A DNA stretch of 64,000 nucleotides from positions 124,001-188,000 of the forward strand of contig CALSLT010000009.1 of the NCBI GenBank assembly GCA_943787265.1. The letters are read 5' to 3'. The translations under genes were made by a program, and so were the position numbers. Position 1 is the first letter of the stretch. Each line of letters begins with the position of its first letter. The notes beneath the pieces are model-generated. The model was not told the origin of the DNA. It saw only the letters and a list, made by a program, of their open reading frames with translations, and made no database searches. Shown one piece after another: positions 27,161-36,152 of the stretch. The DNA is from an uncultured Planctomycetaceae bacterium. GTDB lineage: Bacteria > Planctomycetota > Planctomycetia > Planctomycetales > Planctomycetaceae.

Positions 27161-27940
27161 ATGGCAACGAAGATCAGCGACGAAGTTCTGGCAGAGGTCT
27201 GGAAGGACTTCAAAGCAGATCTCACAGATCAGCGTCTACGGAACATTCTTATTGAGCGATACTTTCCGTTGGTCAAATACAACGCTGAGCGTGTGTGGCA
27301 AAAGCTGCCCGAAGGGGTCGATCTGAACGACCTGATTTCGGCCGGCACCTTCGGACTCATGGATGCCATCGAAGCATTCGATATGGAACGCGGAGTTAAG
27401 TTTGAAACTTACTGCGTCCCTCGAATCCGCGGAGCGATGCTCGACGAACTTCGAACGATGGACTGGGTTCCTCGACTGGTGCGAAGTAAAGCCAGCAAGC
27501 TCGAAGCCGGTCGCAAACGAGTGGAAGCTCGGGTTGGTCGACCTCCAACAGCCGTCGAAATGGCCGCTGAAATGGAGCTGTCGCTCGAAGACTACGAGAA
27601 GATGAAATCGGACGCGAGCGCCGTCAATCTCGTCAGTCTGAACAAGAAGTGGTACGAAACCGACAGCTACAAAGATGTTCGAGAAGTCGACATCGTCGAA
27701 GACCACAAAGGCGAAGACCCGACAGGCGGCATCCAGAAACGCGACATCATGCGTCTGGTGACCAAAGGTCTTAACCGCAACGAACGCCTCATCATGATCC
27801 TCTACTATTATGAGGAACTCACGATGAAGGAAATTGGATCGACGCTCGGTCTGTCAGAATCACGAGTCAGCCAGATGCACTCCAGCATCGTCGCTCGCCT
27901 GAAAGATCAGTTGAGACGTCGTCGTCCAGAGTTTGCATAA
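27161..27940 (+). CDS. fliA: RNA polymerase sigma factor, FliA/WhiG type
   Basis: About 259 residues from the ATG at 27161, which has GGAGG 5 nt upstream; an in-frame upstream start at 27134 lacks this. Region 2 is seen in RYFPLVKYNAERVWQKLPEG and DLISAGTFGLMDAIEAFD, and region 3 in GRPPTAVEMAAEM. Region 4 contains ELTMKEIGSTLGLSESRVSQ, the helix-turn-helix that reads -35 elements. The match is to the sigma-28 (FliA/WhiG/SigD) subfamily, which drives late flagellar genes. The flagellin and flhAFG islands elsewhere in the window fit that role. No anti-sigma FlgM is adjacent. It is followed by a terminator at 27967. Confidence 0.9.
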   Translation: MATKISDEVLAEVWKDFKADLTDQRLRNILIERYFPLVKYNAERVWQKLPEGVDLNDLISAGTFGLMDAIEAFDMERGVKFETYCVPRIRGAMLDELRTMDWVPRLVRSKASKLEAGRKRVEARVGRPPTAVEMAAEMELSLEDYEKMKSDASAVNLVSLNKKWYETDSYKDVREVDIVEDHKGEDPTGGIQKRDIMRLVTKGLNRNERLIMILYYYEELTMKEIGSTLGLSESRVSQMHSSIVARLKDQLRRRRPEFA

Positions 27941-27966
27941 CGAATCGCAGATGCAATCCAACATGT

Positions 27967-27999
27967 AAAAAGGCCTCGCCAAACGGCGAGGCCTTTTTT
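27967..27999. terminator. Strong bidirectional intrinsic terminator
   Basis: A perfect 9-bp GC-rich stem (27972-27980 with 27985-27993, AAAC loop) is flanked by A5 on the left and T6 on the right, so it can terminate from either strand. It lies between the convergent sigma-factor gene (stop 27940) and the kinase gene (stop 28021). Confidence 0.95.
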
Positions 28000-28020
28000 A
28001 TTTCGCGATCCGAACTGAGC

Positions 28021-29124
28021 TCAATCTGGAGCTGACACAAACAGCAGCCAGTCACGAATATCAATTTCGTACTCACTCGAAAGATCGCCCAGTACCAGTC
28101 GACGGTGCGCAGCTGCCGCGCCATCTGGAGAGAGATGTGCGTCATCTGGGCTGGAGAATCGTTCCGAACAGTCGGGATGAATCATTCTGCGGATCAACTC
28201 GACAAGCCCGGTATCGCGTCTTACATCTCGTGGGAGCACATCTTCGACTCGGTCGTGCAGGGTATTCTTTACGTCGAGCAATTCGACCTTTGTTTTTACA
28301 TCATCGAATGGCGAACGGCCGGCAACCAATTCCAGAAACACGTAACCAAGACTCGCCAGATCCGAATTCATTTCGAACTTGCCGGTTTCGATAACTTCCG
28401 GCGCGGCATATCGCGGTGTCCATGCCGGTTGAATTCGCGGCCGGCCGATTTCGAAAGCGGAACCAAAGTCGATGACCTTTGTGCTCGCCGTTCGTTTAAG
28501 CATGATGTTCGACGGTTTGACGTCTCCGTGCACGATGTTCGAACGGTGCAGAACAGCCAGCCCTGAAAGGCACTCGCGCAGAACATGCAACGCGACGCCG
28601 GGTTTCAGTCTGGATTGAGTCGGCCCAGCCGTGATGACGACATCGTTGATTCGTGCCCAGCGTTCTCGGCCGGCTGATTCGGCCATTGTCCGCAGCCATC
28701 GTGACTCCATCAGATACTTCAGGTCGAAACCGTCGACCCACTCCATGACCATGATCTGAATTCCGCTACTCTCGATAAAATTGTGAACATCCAGCAGGTG
28801 GTCTTCCTGGATCTCTGCGATTTTCATGGCCACTTGCGCGGTTTGAGCCATCTCGGACAGATACGAATCCGTGTCGGGATACAACAGCGGCGAAAACAGT
28901 TTCAAGGCGACACGCAATGAAACATCCAGAGAGCCAAGCCGGTCAGCCAGCATCACGACACTCTGCGACCCGGCACCGAGACGGTCCAGGAAACGGTATT
29001 GCGCTGTCCAATGAACCGCTCCCGATTTCTGGAGCGACTCGTAACGCGTCGTGAGAGCACTTCCTGTAGGACGGAAATGCTGTGAGAAATCCCGCGTAGA
29101 CGGGAAAGGATCGGATGGAGTCAT
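28021..29124 (-). CDS. Serine/threonine protein kinase, cytoplasmic
   Basis: A 367-residue Hanks-type kinase with no membrane segment. Seen are the glycine-loop region LDRLGAGSQSVV (46-57), VALKLF with Lys75, the catalytic loop HGDVKPSN (199-206, where Arg of HRD is Gly), DFGS (219-222), and YAAPEV. The HRD-to-HGD change suggests a non-RD kinase not needing activation-loop phosphorylation. ATG at 29124. It lies 206 nt downstream of the FtsK/SpoIIIE-like ATPase gene, in the same direction, and its 3' end meets a bidirectional terminator. Kinases phosphorylating FHA or ESX components are common beside type VII-like secretion genes; whether this one acts on the neighbouring ATPase is inference. 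Confidence 0.9.
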   Translation of the reverse strand: MTPSDPFPSTRDFSQHFRPTGSALTTRYESLQKSGAVHWTAQYRFLDRLGAGSQSVVMLADRLGSLDVSLRVALKLFSPLLYPDTDSYLSEMAQTAQVAMKIAEIQEDHLLDVHNFIESSGIQIMVMEWVDGFDLKYLMESRWLRTMAESAGRERWARINDVVITAGPTQSRLKPGVALHVLRECLSGLAVLHRSNIVHGDVKPSNIMLKRTASTKVIDFGSAFEIGRPRIQPAWTPRYAAPEVIETGKFEMNSDLASLGYVFLELVAGRSPFDDVKTKVELLDVKNTLHDRVEDVLPRDVRRDTGLVELIRRMIHPDCSERFSSPDDAHLSPDGAAAAHRRLVLGDLSSEYEIDIRDWLLFVSAPD

Positions 29125-29330
29125 GAAGTGAATGTCGACTGCTAATAATTGGGATATTTAACGGCGATGTCCTGAACTTATTCGGAGAACACTGCGGTGC
29201 TACGGGAGTATAGCCAACGCCGCAATTGCTTGAATTCGATCACGAAGAATTCACAGTTCTGGAAGTCGATTGACGGATTGCCGCCGGGCAATTCTTCAGG
29301 TTGCGACTTAATGCGGAAGACGCTGGTGAT

Positions 29331-32300
29331 CTACAGGACTGTCCACGAGCTAAGATCGTCAACCACTTCAATATCATCGTCCGGAATTGTCGCCACCTGC
29401 GATTCTTCGTCGTTGGTTTCGGATTGGCGGATTCCGAATCCCGCTCGCACCGTAGTCATCCATTCCTCCGACGGCAGTCCATACGGACGGAACTTCTCAA
29501 GGGTGCCAGTTTCTTCAAGGTAAAGCAATGCACGGTTCTGGCCGAGGCGACCTGCAACCGGAGAGTCGATCAGATTACTGGAATCTGTCGCGCTCATCTG
29601 GAATGCAACTCGCATTTCAAGCTCACGCATCGTCTGATTCGTCATCCATCGGCTTGCGTTGTTGTAAGTGTCCGCCCAGACAAGGACGTGAATTCCGACG
29701 CTCGGGCCTTCCTTCAGAATCTGAACGAACTGCTTAGCTGGACTGGCGACCTTGCTTTTGTCGGCCGAAAAGCTGTACTCGTCGTCCGCCTTTCTGAGAT
29801 CTCGGAATCGTCCCAAGTTGTCGATCACCAGGAAAATCGGAGGCTCTGTTGTCGCTTTTCCGCGAGACTCGACCGCCGCAGCCAGGTCACCGACAAAACT
29901 CGCAGCATCACTTGGGCCGCCAACACGGATGTCGTGAGGTAATCCCTCAGTGAGACTACTCCAGAATTCGACCGCTGGAGCGTCAGCCAGTTCTCCGTCC
30001 AGAATGTAGAACTGCGCCCCGGGGCGACTAGTGGCCGCTTCATGCGAGTCTCCCTCAGACGGATCGGCCACCGGATTCGGTATCTTGATATCAGCGAACG
30101 AAAATGACTTCATCGCTTCGAGAGCGTTTGCCGTCGACGTTTCAGAATTGGCAGCGGGGCTTACGGACTCGTTTTCTTCAGTTGGTAGTTCTTCAGAATC
30201 GTCTGCCAGTAGGACAGCGTCGTCTGGCATCACTGGTGGAACCTGCCCAACGGCCGCAAGGAACACGGACGAGAGGATTCCTCTTGCGCCGATCTCGCTT
30301 TGCCCGACAACCAGCAGATTCGATCCGGCGAGTCGGCGGAATCCGATGGCTGTGTGAGGCTTGATGGCGACCGCTTCGCCGAGCCATGCGTCGACAACAC
30401 CGCGAGGTTCTGAAACCTGGTCAGGTGCGAACAACGCGACGAGTTCATGATTGTTCGTTGGAATAGCCGGGACGTTGCCTTCGAAAACAATTGGCGCTGA
30501 GTATTCAAGTTCTTGTGCTTCCGTAAGCTCCAGAACACGGCCCAGATGTCCGTCGCGTTTCTCATCGTCCAGCCAGGCAATCTGGAACGGGTGGTTGCCT
30601 TCCAGCAAACCGTTGGCGTCATTGTAAATCGCTTCACCTGGTCGAGTGAGCAATCGAGCGGCCGTGTTGTCTTCGCTCAAAATGAGATGAGCATCCGCCT
30701 CGCTACACTGCAGCGCGATCCGGACGGCGACTTGCCCAAGCGTACTGCGTGCCAAAGAGTAGGCTCCGCCAAGCGTCTGTGAACCGAGCATTACGTGCAT
30801 TCCGAAGGCTCGTCCCTGACGTACCAGGCGGTCCATCAGCAACGCAGCCTGCTGTGAAATGCGATCGTCCTCGGTAAAGAACTCCTGGAATTCGTCGATC
30901 AACAGCATGATCCGAGGCATGCGTTCGGGGTTGTTGTTATTGCGGAATCCGGCGATGTCCTGGACGCCTCGCTCACGAAACAGGTCGCCGCGTTCTTTCA
31001 GAATTGAGTCGAGTCGTTGCAGAACGCTGAGCCCAAATTCCCGGTCACTTTCGATGGCGATCACACGAGCATGAGGCAACCGATTCGCTGCGTAAGTCTT
31101 AAACTCAACGCCCTTCTTGAAGTCGATCAAGTAGAACTCGAGTTCGTCCGGGCTGTAATGAAGTGCGAGGTTGGTTACCAGAATGTGCATCAGCGTTGAT
31201 TTGCCGGAGCCTGTCTTACCGGCCATCAATACGTGTTGCGAAGTTCCCTTGCCCAACCGCATGTGCTGAAGTTTTGTCGCACCGGCTCGCCCGAGTGGAA
31301 CGTCCAGTCCACCTCGACTGTCCTGCTGCCAGAGTTTCTTCGGGACGACGCGTTCAAAAGAGACTTCGACACGGCGGGCATCTTTTGATTCATCGCCAAC
31401 TCGCTTCACAAATCGGCTGAATTCATCGGGTTCGGGAGCGGTGTGTAGTTCCAGAGGAAGCCATGCAGTGTCTTCGTCGTCGAATGCAAAGACGCCGTCC
31501 TTCCATGTGAGGCAGGTTGCTTCGTACTCTGCATCTGTCAGGCTGAAGTTTGGTGGCATCGTCAACTGGGGATCGACGCTCAGGAGTGTGTAGACACCAC
31601 ATCGAGGACCGCTGGACATGATGCTGGTTAGTCGTCTCGCAGCCTGTTCGGAGAAGCTCGACGGGAAACCCGCGATGACGAGAATGTGATAGGGTTCCGC
31701 GACTTCACCAGCGAACTCGTTGTATTCTTCGATCGTCTTGAATTCGTTACGGAGGTAGGTCTGAAAAACCGTCTCCATATGCTCGGTCAGGTCCGTCAGT
31801 CGTTGCTCGATGTGTGCGGCTTCAGTCCAGATTCTGCTGGTGACAAGCAGTTCGTCGTAATCGACAAGGTGCATAAACGCCGAAAAGTTTTCTCCAAGGC
31901 CAATTGGATCGATGATCGTGAAGCGAACTTTCCCCGGCGGCAATGTTGCAAGCAGTCTCAGCATGACTACCTGAAGAAGATCGACCGACGCTTCACGAGC
32001 TTCGCCACCGCTACCTCGAAGCAGCAAAGATGCTTTATCCGGAAACGGAAGCATCGCGGGAATCGAAAACTCGCTGACTTCGGGAACCAGCCGGTCGTCT
32101 TCTGGCACGCCGTACTCGATGTCGTCGAGACTCAGTTTGAAGTCACCAAGTCGGACGCCGCTTGGGATCGCCGTTGCGGGTGTCCAGTTTCCAAACGCCA
32201 GGTCTGGCCATCGTTGAGAAATCGCTGCCATGTCTGCGTTCATCCGGTCGGATGTCGCGCGTACCGAATCAACAACGCCATGCCACGCCTGTGCCATGTT

Positions 32301-33782
32301 CTGCCAATCAAAATCATGGCGCTGCTGAATTGCCTGGGATCGCTTTTCGCTTTCTTCACCCAGCTTCTTGACGTCCCACTCGAATCGAGCTTCCAGCTTA
32401 TTCAGTTTTCCGGGGTAGTCATCGTGTGCAAGCTGAAGACGCTCGTCCCGCTCGCGAGTTAACGATTCCATCAATGAGGGGTATCGATCGTTTGCCTGTT
32501 TGAGCAAGTCGGCTCGGCGTTGCTTGTGACCGTTTGTCTCGCGGTCAAATTTTTCCTGAGCCATCCGCAATCGAGAATCCCGCTCTTCGACGAGTGATGC
32601 GTACCACTCATCGAATTCCTTTTTGCGACGTTTGAATTCTCGTCCCGACAATCGCGTCCAGTGCTGGCGGATGGCTCGTAGATCGGACATCTGTTGAGCA
32701 AGCTGTTCGTAGCGTGAATCTGCACTTCCTCGAGCAACGCCGAAAAGGATTCCCTGGATCGCCATCGTGAGGACCACAGAACTACCACCCAGAATCGCAA
32801 GCCATTCCTGCGTCGGGGGAGCTGTCTTGAAGCCAAGCATTGCTGGATCGACCGCGAACCAGGTCGTGGCAGTTAACCCTCCGGCGACTACTGCAAAGAA
32901 GGCAAGCGGCATCAGTCCAGCGAACAAGAGCGGGAGCTTCTGGCGGTTTAAGCGCGTTGACTGAGTACGAGCCTGGTCCGCTCTTTCCTCGAAAACTTCC
33001 ACCAGTCCATCAAGCGATGTTGGTAGTTGCTGGTGTCCCGGTTGCTCGGGGTCAGTCCACATGCGGCGTTTTTTGAGAGTCGCGACAGTCGACTCGTGGA
33101 TTTCCTCGAGTTGCTTCGCTTCGCTCTCGAGGTGCTCGCCGGACCGCTCGACGTTGTGTTCAAACTGCTCGAACTGTTGCTTAGGGGAGCCGCCAGCGTT
33201 TTCGTCGAAGTATGACACGACCATCCATCGGGTCTCTTCGAATTCGTGCCGAATCTGGTCGGCGATGTCTTCATAATCTTCGTTCGCTGCTCGAAGTGCT
33301 TCGTCATACTCTTCGGACGCAGCCGAGTAATGTCCCTGATAGTGGAGTCCTGCTTCGGCGCAAACAGAGTCGTATTCGGATTGCAGAGCGTTGCGTTCGG
33401 TTTCGTAAACCGATTGCCTCGCTTCGGCTTCGGCTTCGAAACGGACTTTCTCTTCCGCCAGTTCGTTCTTGAGACGTTCTGCCAGACCGAGCTCGCCATC
33501 GACTCGCTGCGCAATGCCGTCGAACAACGATTGAATCAGACTGTTGACTCGCTGTGTAGCCGCGTCACCCGACACTTTTCTCACCTCGTGCTGAGGGCCA
33601 TTGGATGACCGCTCGCTAGCCACAATACCGTCTGTGATTACGGCGTTTTCGGAATACTGCATGCCGAATTTTGATGCGTTCAGTGTATCCGGTGGTGAAT
33701 CCGACAGCATCTGAGTTGCGGTGGCTTCGTCATATTCGAGTGAGAGGTCATTCTGGTCGGTTTCGCTATGCAGAGTTGTCAT
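29331..33782 (-). CDS. FtsK/SpoIIIE-family membrane ATPase (EssC/EccC-like)
   Basis: 1483 residues. An N-terminal coiled-coil region (about 80-280) is followed by two membrane helices (about 282-303 and 325-345: LFAGLMPLAFFAVVAGG, AILGGSSVVLTMAIQGILF), another coiled coil (about 360-490), and three tandem P-loop-like domains. The middle one is intact: Walker A GKTGSGKST (about 854), Walker B IMLLIDEFQEFF (about 962), plus GVEFKTYA and GRAFGMHVMLGSQTL. The first has a worn GSGGEAREASV and the third a worn GQSEIGARG followed by IFLVIDNLG. EssC/EccC, the motor of type VII secretion, also has several tandem FtsK domains of which some are degenerate; here only one looks active. A 73-residue WXG100-like protein lies 88 nt upstream and a kinase 206 nt downstream. 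Confidence 0.9.
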   Translation of the reverse strand: MTTLHSETDQNDLSLEYDEATATQMLSDSPPDTLNASKFGMQYSENAVITDGIVASERSSNGPQHEVRKVSGDAATQRVNSLIQSLFDGIAQRVDGELGLAERLKNELAEEKVRFEAEAEARQSVYETERNALQSEYDSVCAEAGLHYQGHYSAASEEYDEALRAANEDYEDIADQIRHEFEETRWMVVSYFDENAGGSPKQQFEQFEHNVERSGEHLESEAKQLEEIHESTVATLKKRRMWTDPEQPGHQQLPTSLDGLVEVFEERADQARTQSTRLNRQKLPLLFAGLMPLAFFAVVAGGLTATTWFAVDPAMLGFKTAPPTQEWLAILGGSSVVLTMAIQGILFGVARGSADSRYEQLAQQMSDLRAIRQHWTRLSGREFKRRKKEFDEWYASLVEERDSRLRMAQEKFDRETNGHKQRRADLLKQANDRYPSLMESLTRERDERLQLAHDDYPGKLNKLEARFEWDVKKLGEESEKRSQAIQQRHDFDWQNMAQAWHGVVDSVRATSDRMNADMAAISQRWPDLAFGNWTPATAIPSGVRLGDFKLSLDDIEYGVPEDDRLVPEVSEFSIPAMLPFPDKASLLLRGSGGEAREASVDLLQVVMLRLLATLPPGKVRFTIIDPIGLGENFSAFMHLVDYDELLVTSRIWTEAAHIEQRLTDLTEHMETVFQTYLRNEFKTIEEYNEFAGEVAEPYHILVIAGFPSSFSEQAARRLTSIMSSGPRCGVYTLLSVDPQLTMPPNFSLTDAEYEATCLTWKDGVFAFDDEDTAWLPLELHTAPEPDEFSRFVKRVGDESKDARRVEVSFERVVPKKLWQQDSRGGLDVPLGRAGATKLQHMRLGKGTSQHVLMAGKTGSGKSTLMHILVTNLALHYSPDELEFYLIDFKKGVEFKTYAANRLPHARVIAIESDREFGLSVLQRLDSILKERGDLFRERGVQDIAGFRNNNNPERMPRIMLLIDEFQEFFTEDDRISQQAALLMDRLVRQGRAFGMHVMLGSQTLGGAYSLARSTLGQVAVRIALQCSEADAHLILSEDNTAARLLTRPGEAIYNDANGLLEGNHPFQIAWLDDEKRDGHLGRVLELTEAQELEYSAPIVFEGNVPAIPTNNHELVALFAPDQVSEPRGVVDAWLGEAVAIKPHTAIGFRRLAGSNLLVVGQSEIGARGILSSVFLAAVGQVPPVMPDDAVLLADDSEELPTEENESVSPAANSETSTANALEAMKSFSFADIKIPNPVADPSEGDSHEAATSRPGAQFYILDGELADAPAVEFWSSLTEGLPHDIRVGGPSDAASFVGDLAAAVESRGKATTEPPIFLVIDNLGRFRDLRKADDEYSFSADKSKVASPAKQFVQILKEGPSVGIHVLVWADTYNNASRWMTNQTMRELEMRVAFQMSATDSSNLIDSPVAGRLGQNRALLYLEETGTLEKFRPYGLPSEEWMTTVRAGFGIRQSETNDEESQVATIPDDDIEVVDDLSSWTVL

Positions 33783-33870
33783 GATTTTGGGATTCTCCGA
33801 GCATTGATGACAGCAGCGAAGGACGTAGAACCACCTGCAAACAGCACCGTCGACTGTTTGCTAACTTAAG

Positions 33871-34092
33871 TCAGGTGCAGTCTCGCTCTGCTTCGTGCAG
33901 CGTTTCGGCCATTCGATTAACGGCATCAAGCGACAGCTTGACCGTTAAAGCCAGCGGCACGAGATACTCTTCTTCGAACTTTCGTGCGTTCTCGTCGCTC
34001 CACTTCTCCTGCGAGGCCATCCAGGCTTCCTGCAGGTTTTCCAAAGACGAATGAACCTTTGCCGCCGGGGAGCCCAGATCGATTAAACCCAT
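33871..34092 (-). CDS. WXG100-like small helical protein
   Basis: The 73 residues form a likely helix-turn-helix hairpin: helix about 10-28 (AKVHSSLENLQEAWMASQEK), a turn at WSDENARKF (31-39), and a second helix about 40-70. In WXG100 proteins the turn is WxG; here it is W-S-D, and Trp24 and Trp31 flank it, so this is WXG100-like, not canonical. ATG at 34092 is chosen because GAGAGG lies about 8 nt upstream; an in-frame TTG at 34116 is also possible. It lies directly upstream of the EssC-like ATPase gene, as WXG100 genes often do, and is separated from rho by an intrinsic terminator. Confidence 0.65.
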   Translation of the reverse strand: MGLIDLGSPAAKVHSSLENLQEAWMASQEKWSDENARKFEEEYLVPLALTVKLSLDAVNRMAETLHEAERDCT

Positions 34093-34277
34093 TTCTAATG
34101 CCTCTCTTCGGATCAATTACGAAGTCGATTCCGCATGCTATTGCGAATCGTGCGACTGTCTGAAAACGAAATCCAGTTCCGGAATCAACAGAATTCGGTT
34201 GCGGGCCGAAAAGGTGTTCTGTTTTTCCTGAATTAGATCGAGCTGCATTTGCTTCGCAAAACGTTCTCGCGTGGCGT

Positions 34278-34318
34278 AAAAAAACTCCCGGTTCCAGCCG
34301 TCGCTGAAACCGGGAGTT
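34278..34318 (-). terminator. Intrinsic terminator of rho
   Basis: On the minus strand a near-perfect stem (34304-34318 with 34283-34297, AACTCCCGG paired with CCGGGAGTT) is followed by a run of T (T7 at 34278-34284). It lies 28 nt behind the rho stop and isolates rho from the WXG100-like gene. It is notable that the Rho gene itself ends with an intrinsic terminator. Confidence 0.9.
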
Positions 34319-34346
34319 GCATTGTCTGAATATCAAAAGGTCAGCG

Positions 34347-36152
34347 TTACAGGATGGCCTTCACCTTCTGAAGGAATTCTGTGTTTGTTGGGAATCGGTC
34401 CAACGTTCGAGTTAGCTGCTCCATCGCTTCGACCGGGCTGAGCGAAATCAAACTTCGCCGCAGCATGATCACACTATCAAGAGCATCTTCCGCGAAGAGC
34501 TTTTCTTCGTGGCGAGTTCCCGATCGAGTGATGTCGATGGCCGGCCAGATTCGGCGGTCGGCAAGGTCGCGGCTGAGCACGAGCTCCATGTTGCCGGTCC
34601 CCTTGAACTCCTGAAAGATCACGTCGTCCATTCGGCCGCCGGTTTCGATCAGGGCTGTCGCGACGATGGTGATCGATCCACCTTCGTCGAATTGACGAGC
34701 CGTTCCGAACAGCTTCTTCGGAATGTCTAGAGCCTTTACGTGAAGACCGCCGCTCATCGTACCTGAGTGCCGGCCACCTCCGCCTCCACCACCGCCGCTC
34801 CATTTATTAAATGCACGGGCCATTCGAGTGATACTGTCCATCAGGATGAAGACATCCTTGCCGGTTTCAGCCATTCGCTTGGCTCGTTCAATCATGAGCT
34901 GGCTCATGCGAACGTGGCTTTCAACGTCACGGTCCATCGAAGAGGCAATGACTTCACCATTTACGCAGCGAGTCATCTCGGTGACTTCTTCCGGGCGTTC
35001 ATCGATCAGCAACACCATCAGGTGCATCTCTGGATGATTCTTGCTGACGGCGTCAGCAATATCCTGGAGCAGCATCGTTTTGCCAGTACGCGGAGGGGCG
35101 ACCAGCAATGCTCGCTGACCTTTCCCGACCGGCGTGAGCAAGTCCATGACTCGCATTGTCACTGGCTTCGGGCCTGTTTCGAGTCGAATGTGTACATTCG
35201 GCGTGATTGGAGTCAGCTCGTCAAAGTCTTTGACTTCTGCATACGCTTCCGGGCTCAGTCCGTCGATCAATTCGACTTCTTTGAGCCGTGGACCTTGATT
35301 ACGGACGCCAGGTCCGACGTCACCACGAATCATGACTCCTTCACGCAAACGATATTTCTCAACGAGCGAACTTGGGACAAACGGATCGGATTCCTGGGCA
35401 ACGTATCCCTTTTCTGCATTCCTAAGGAAGCCATACCCCTTCGGGTGCATCTCGAGAACGCCGTCGATCGTGCCCTCGATCACTTCCGTGCTCGGAGCAA
35501 CTGACCGGACTCGATCGCGATTGTTGCTATGTCGGTTGTCGCGACCGTCGCGCGAATCACGACCACCTCGCCCCCGACGTCGACGTCCACCACGTTGGCT
35601 GTTCTGGCCGCCGCCATGATTGTTGTTGCTGTTGTTGTTCCCAGGGCCGTTGTTGAAGCCACCTTCACCGCCACCCTGTGAGCGTCGTCGACGTCGTCGG
35701 CGACGGCGAGGACGGCCTTCATCATCTGATGTGGCCCCTTCCTGCTCACGGTTGTCTTGTCGCTCCTGCCGGTCCTGTTCCGCACGGTCCTGTGACGTCG
35801 GTTGTGGCGGAGAATCGTCTGACGAGGTCTCACGCTCACGCGGTTCGGCAGGTGCATCATCAGCCGCTGCTGCTGAGCGCCGAGTACGACGTCTTGGTTT
35901 TGGTGCTGGTTCAGCATCGGCGACTGGTTCGGCAACCACTTCTTCGGCAGCCTTCTTCGTCGACTTGGCTGCCGCCTTTTTACGTCGCGTCGCCTTCTTC
36001 CGTTTCGGCGGTGGTGCGTCATCAGACTCGTCAAAGATTACGTCCTTGACGTCGTCTTTGCTCGAACTGTCAGCTGCGTCATCTTTGGTCTTACGGACGC
36101 GGCGGCGACGGGCGGGCGGTTTCGCCGATGAATCAGAACTCTTAGCTACCAT
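34347..36152 (-). CDS. rho: Transcription termination factor Rho with long N-terminal extension
   Basis: About 601 residues from the ATG at 36152 (MVAKSSDS), well above the about 420 of E. coli Rho. The extra is N-terminal: Lys/Arg, Glu/Asp and Gly/Asn-rich low-complexity sequence (runs such as RRRRRR and GNNNSNNNHGGG) to about residue 220. The core follows: an RNA-binding fold (EGTIDGVLEMHPKGYGFLRN), Walker A in APPRTGKTMLL, LIDERPEEV, and a conserved C-terminal ring region. Rho is a hexameric RNA helicase ending transcription. The extension is typical of high-GC and planctomycete Rho proteins and may form a second RNA-binding or condensate-prone region. ATG at 36161 in frame is the alternative start. 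Confidence 0.95.
   Translation of the reverse strand: MVAKSSDSSAKPPARRRRVRKTKDDAADSSSKDDVKDVIFDESDDAPPPKRKKATRRKKAAAKSTKKAAEEVVAEPVADAEPAPKPRRRTRRSAAAADDAPAEPRERETSSDDSPPQPTSQDRAEQDRQERQDNREQEGATSDDEGRPRRRRRRRRRSQGGGEGGFNNGPGNNNSNNNHGGGQNSQRGGRRRRGRGGRDSRDGRDNRHSNNRDRVRSVAPSTEVIEGTIDGVLEMHPKGYGFLRNAEKGYVAQESDPFVPSSLVEKYRLREGVMIRGDVGPGVRNQGPRLKEVELIDGLSPEAYAEVKDFDELTPITPNVHIRLETGPKPVTMRVMDLLTPVGKGQRALLVAPPRTGKTMLLQDIADAVSKNHPEMHLMVLLIDERPEEVTEMTRCVNGEVIASSMDRDVESHVRMSQLMIERAKRMAETGKDVFILMDSITRMARAFNKWSGGGGGGGGRHSGTMSGGLHVKALDIPKKLFGTARQFDEGGSITIVATALIETGGRMDDVIFQEFKGTGNMELVLSRDLADRRIWPAIDITRSGTRHEEKLFAEDALDSVIMLRRSLISLSPVEAMEQLTRTLDRFPTNTEFLQKVKAIL

Noticed and set aside
31686..32462. 258-codon plus-strand frame inside the EssC-like gene
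   Set aside because: Antisense shadow; composition is random and the opposite strand encodes a clear FtsK-type ATPase.
33926..34336. 136-codon minus-strand frame crossing the rho terminator
   Set aside because: It runs through an intrinsic terminator and overlaps the WXG100-like gene in another frame.
34767..35504. 245-codon plus-strand frame inside rho
   Set aside because: Antisense to conserved Rho ATPase sequence; no recognisable domain.
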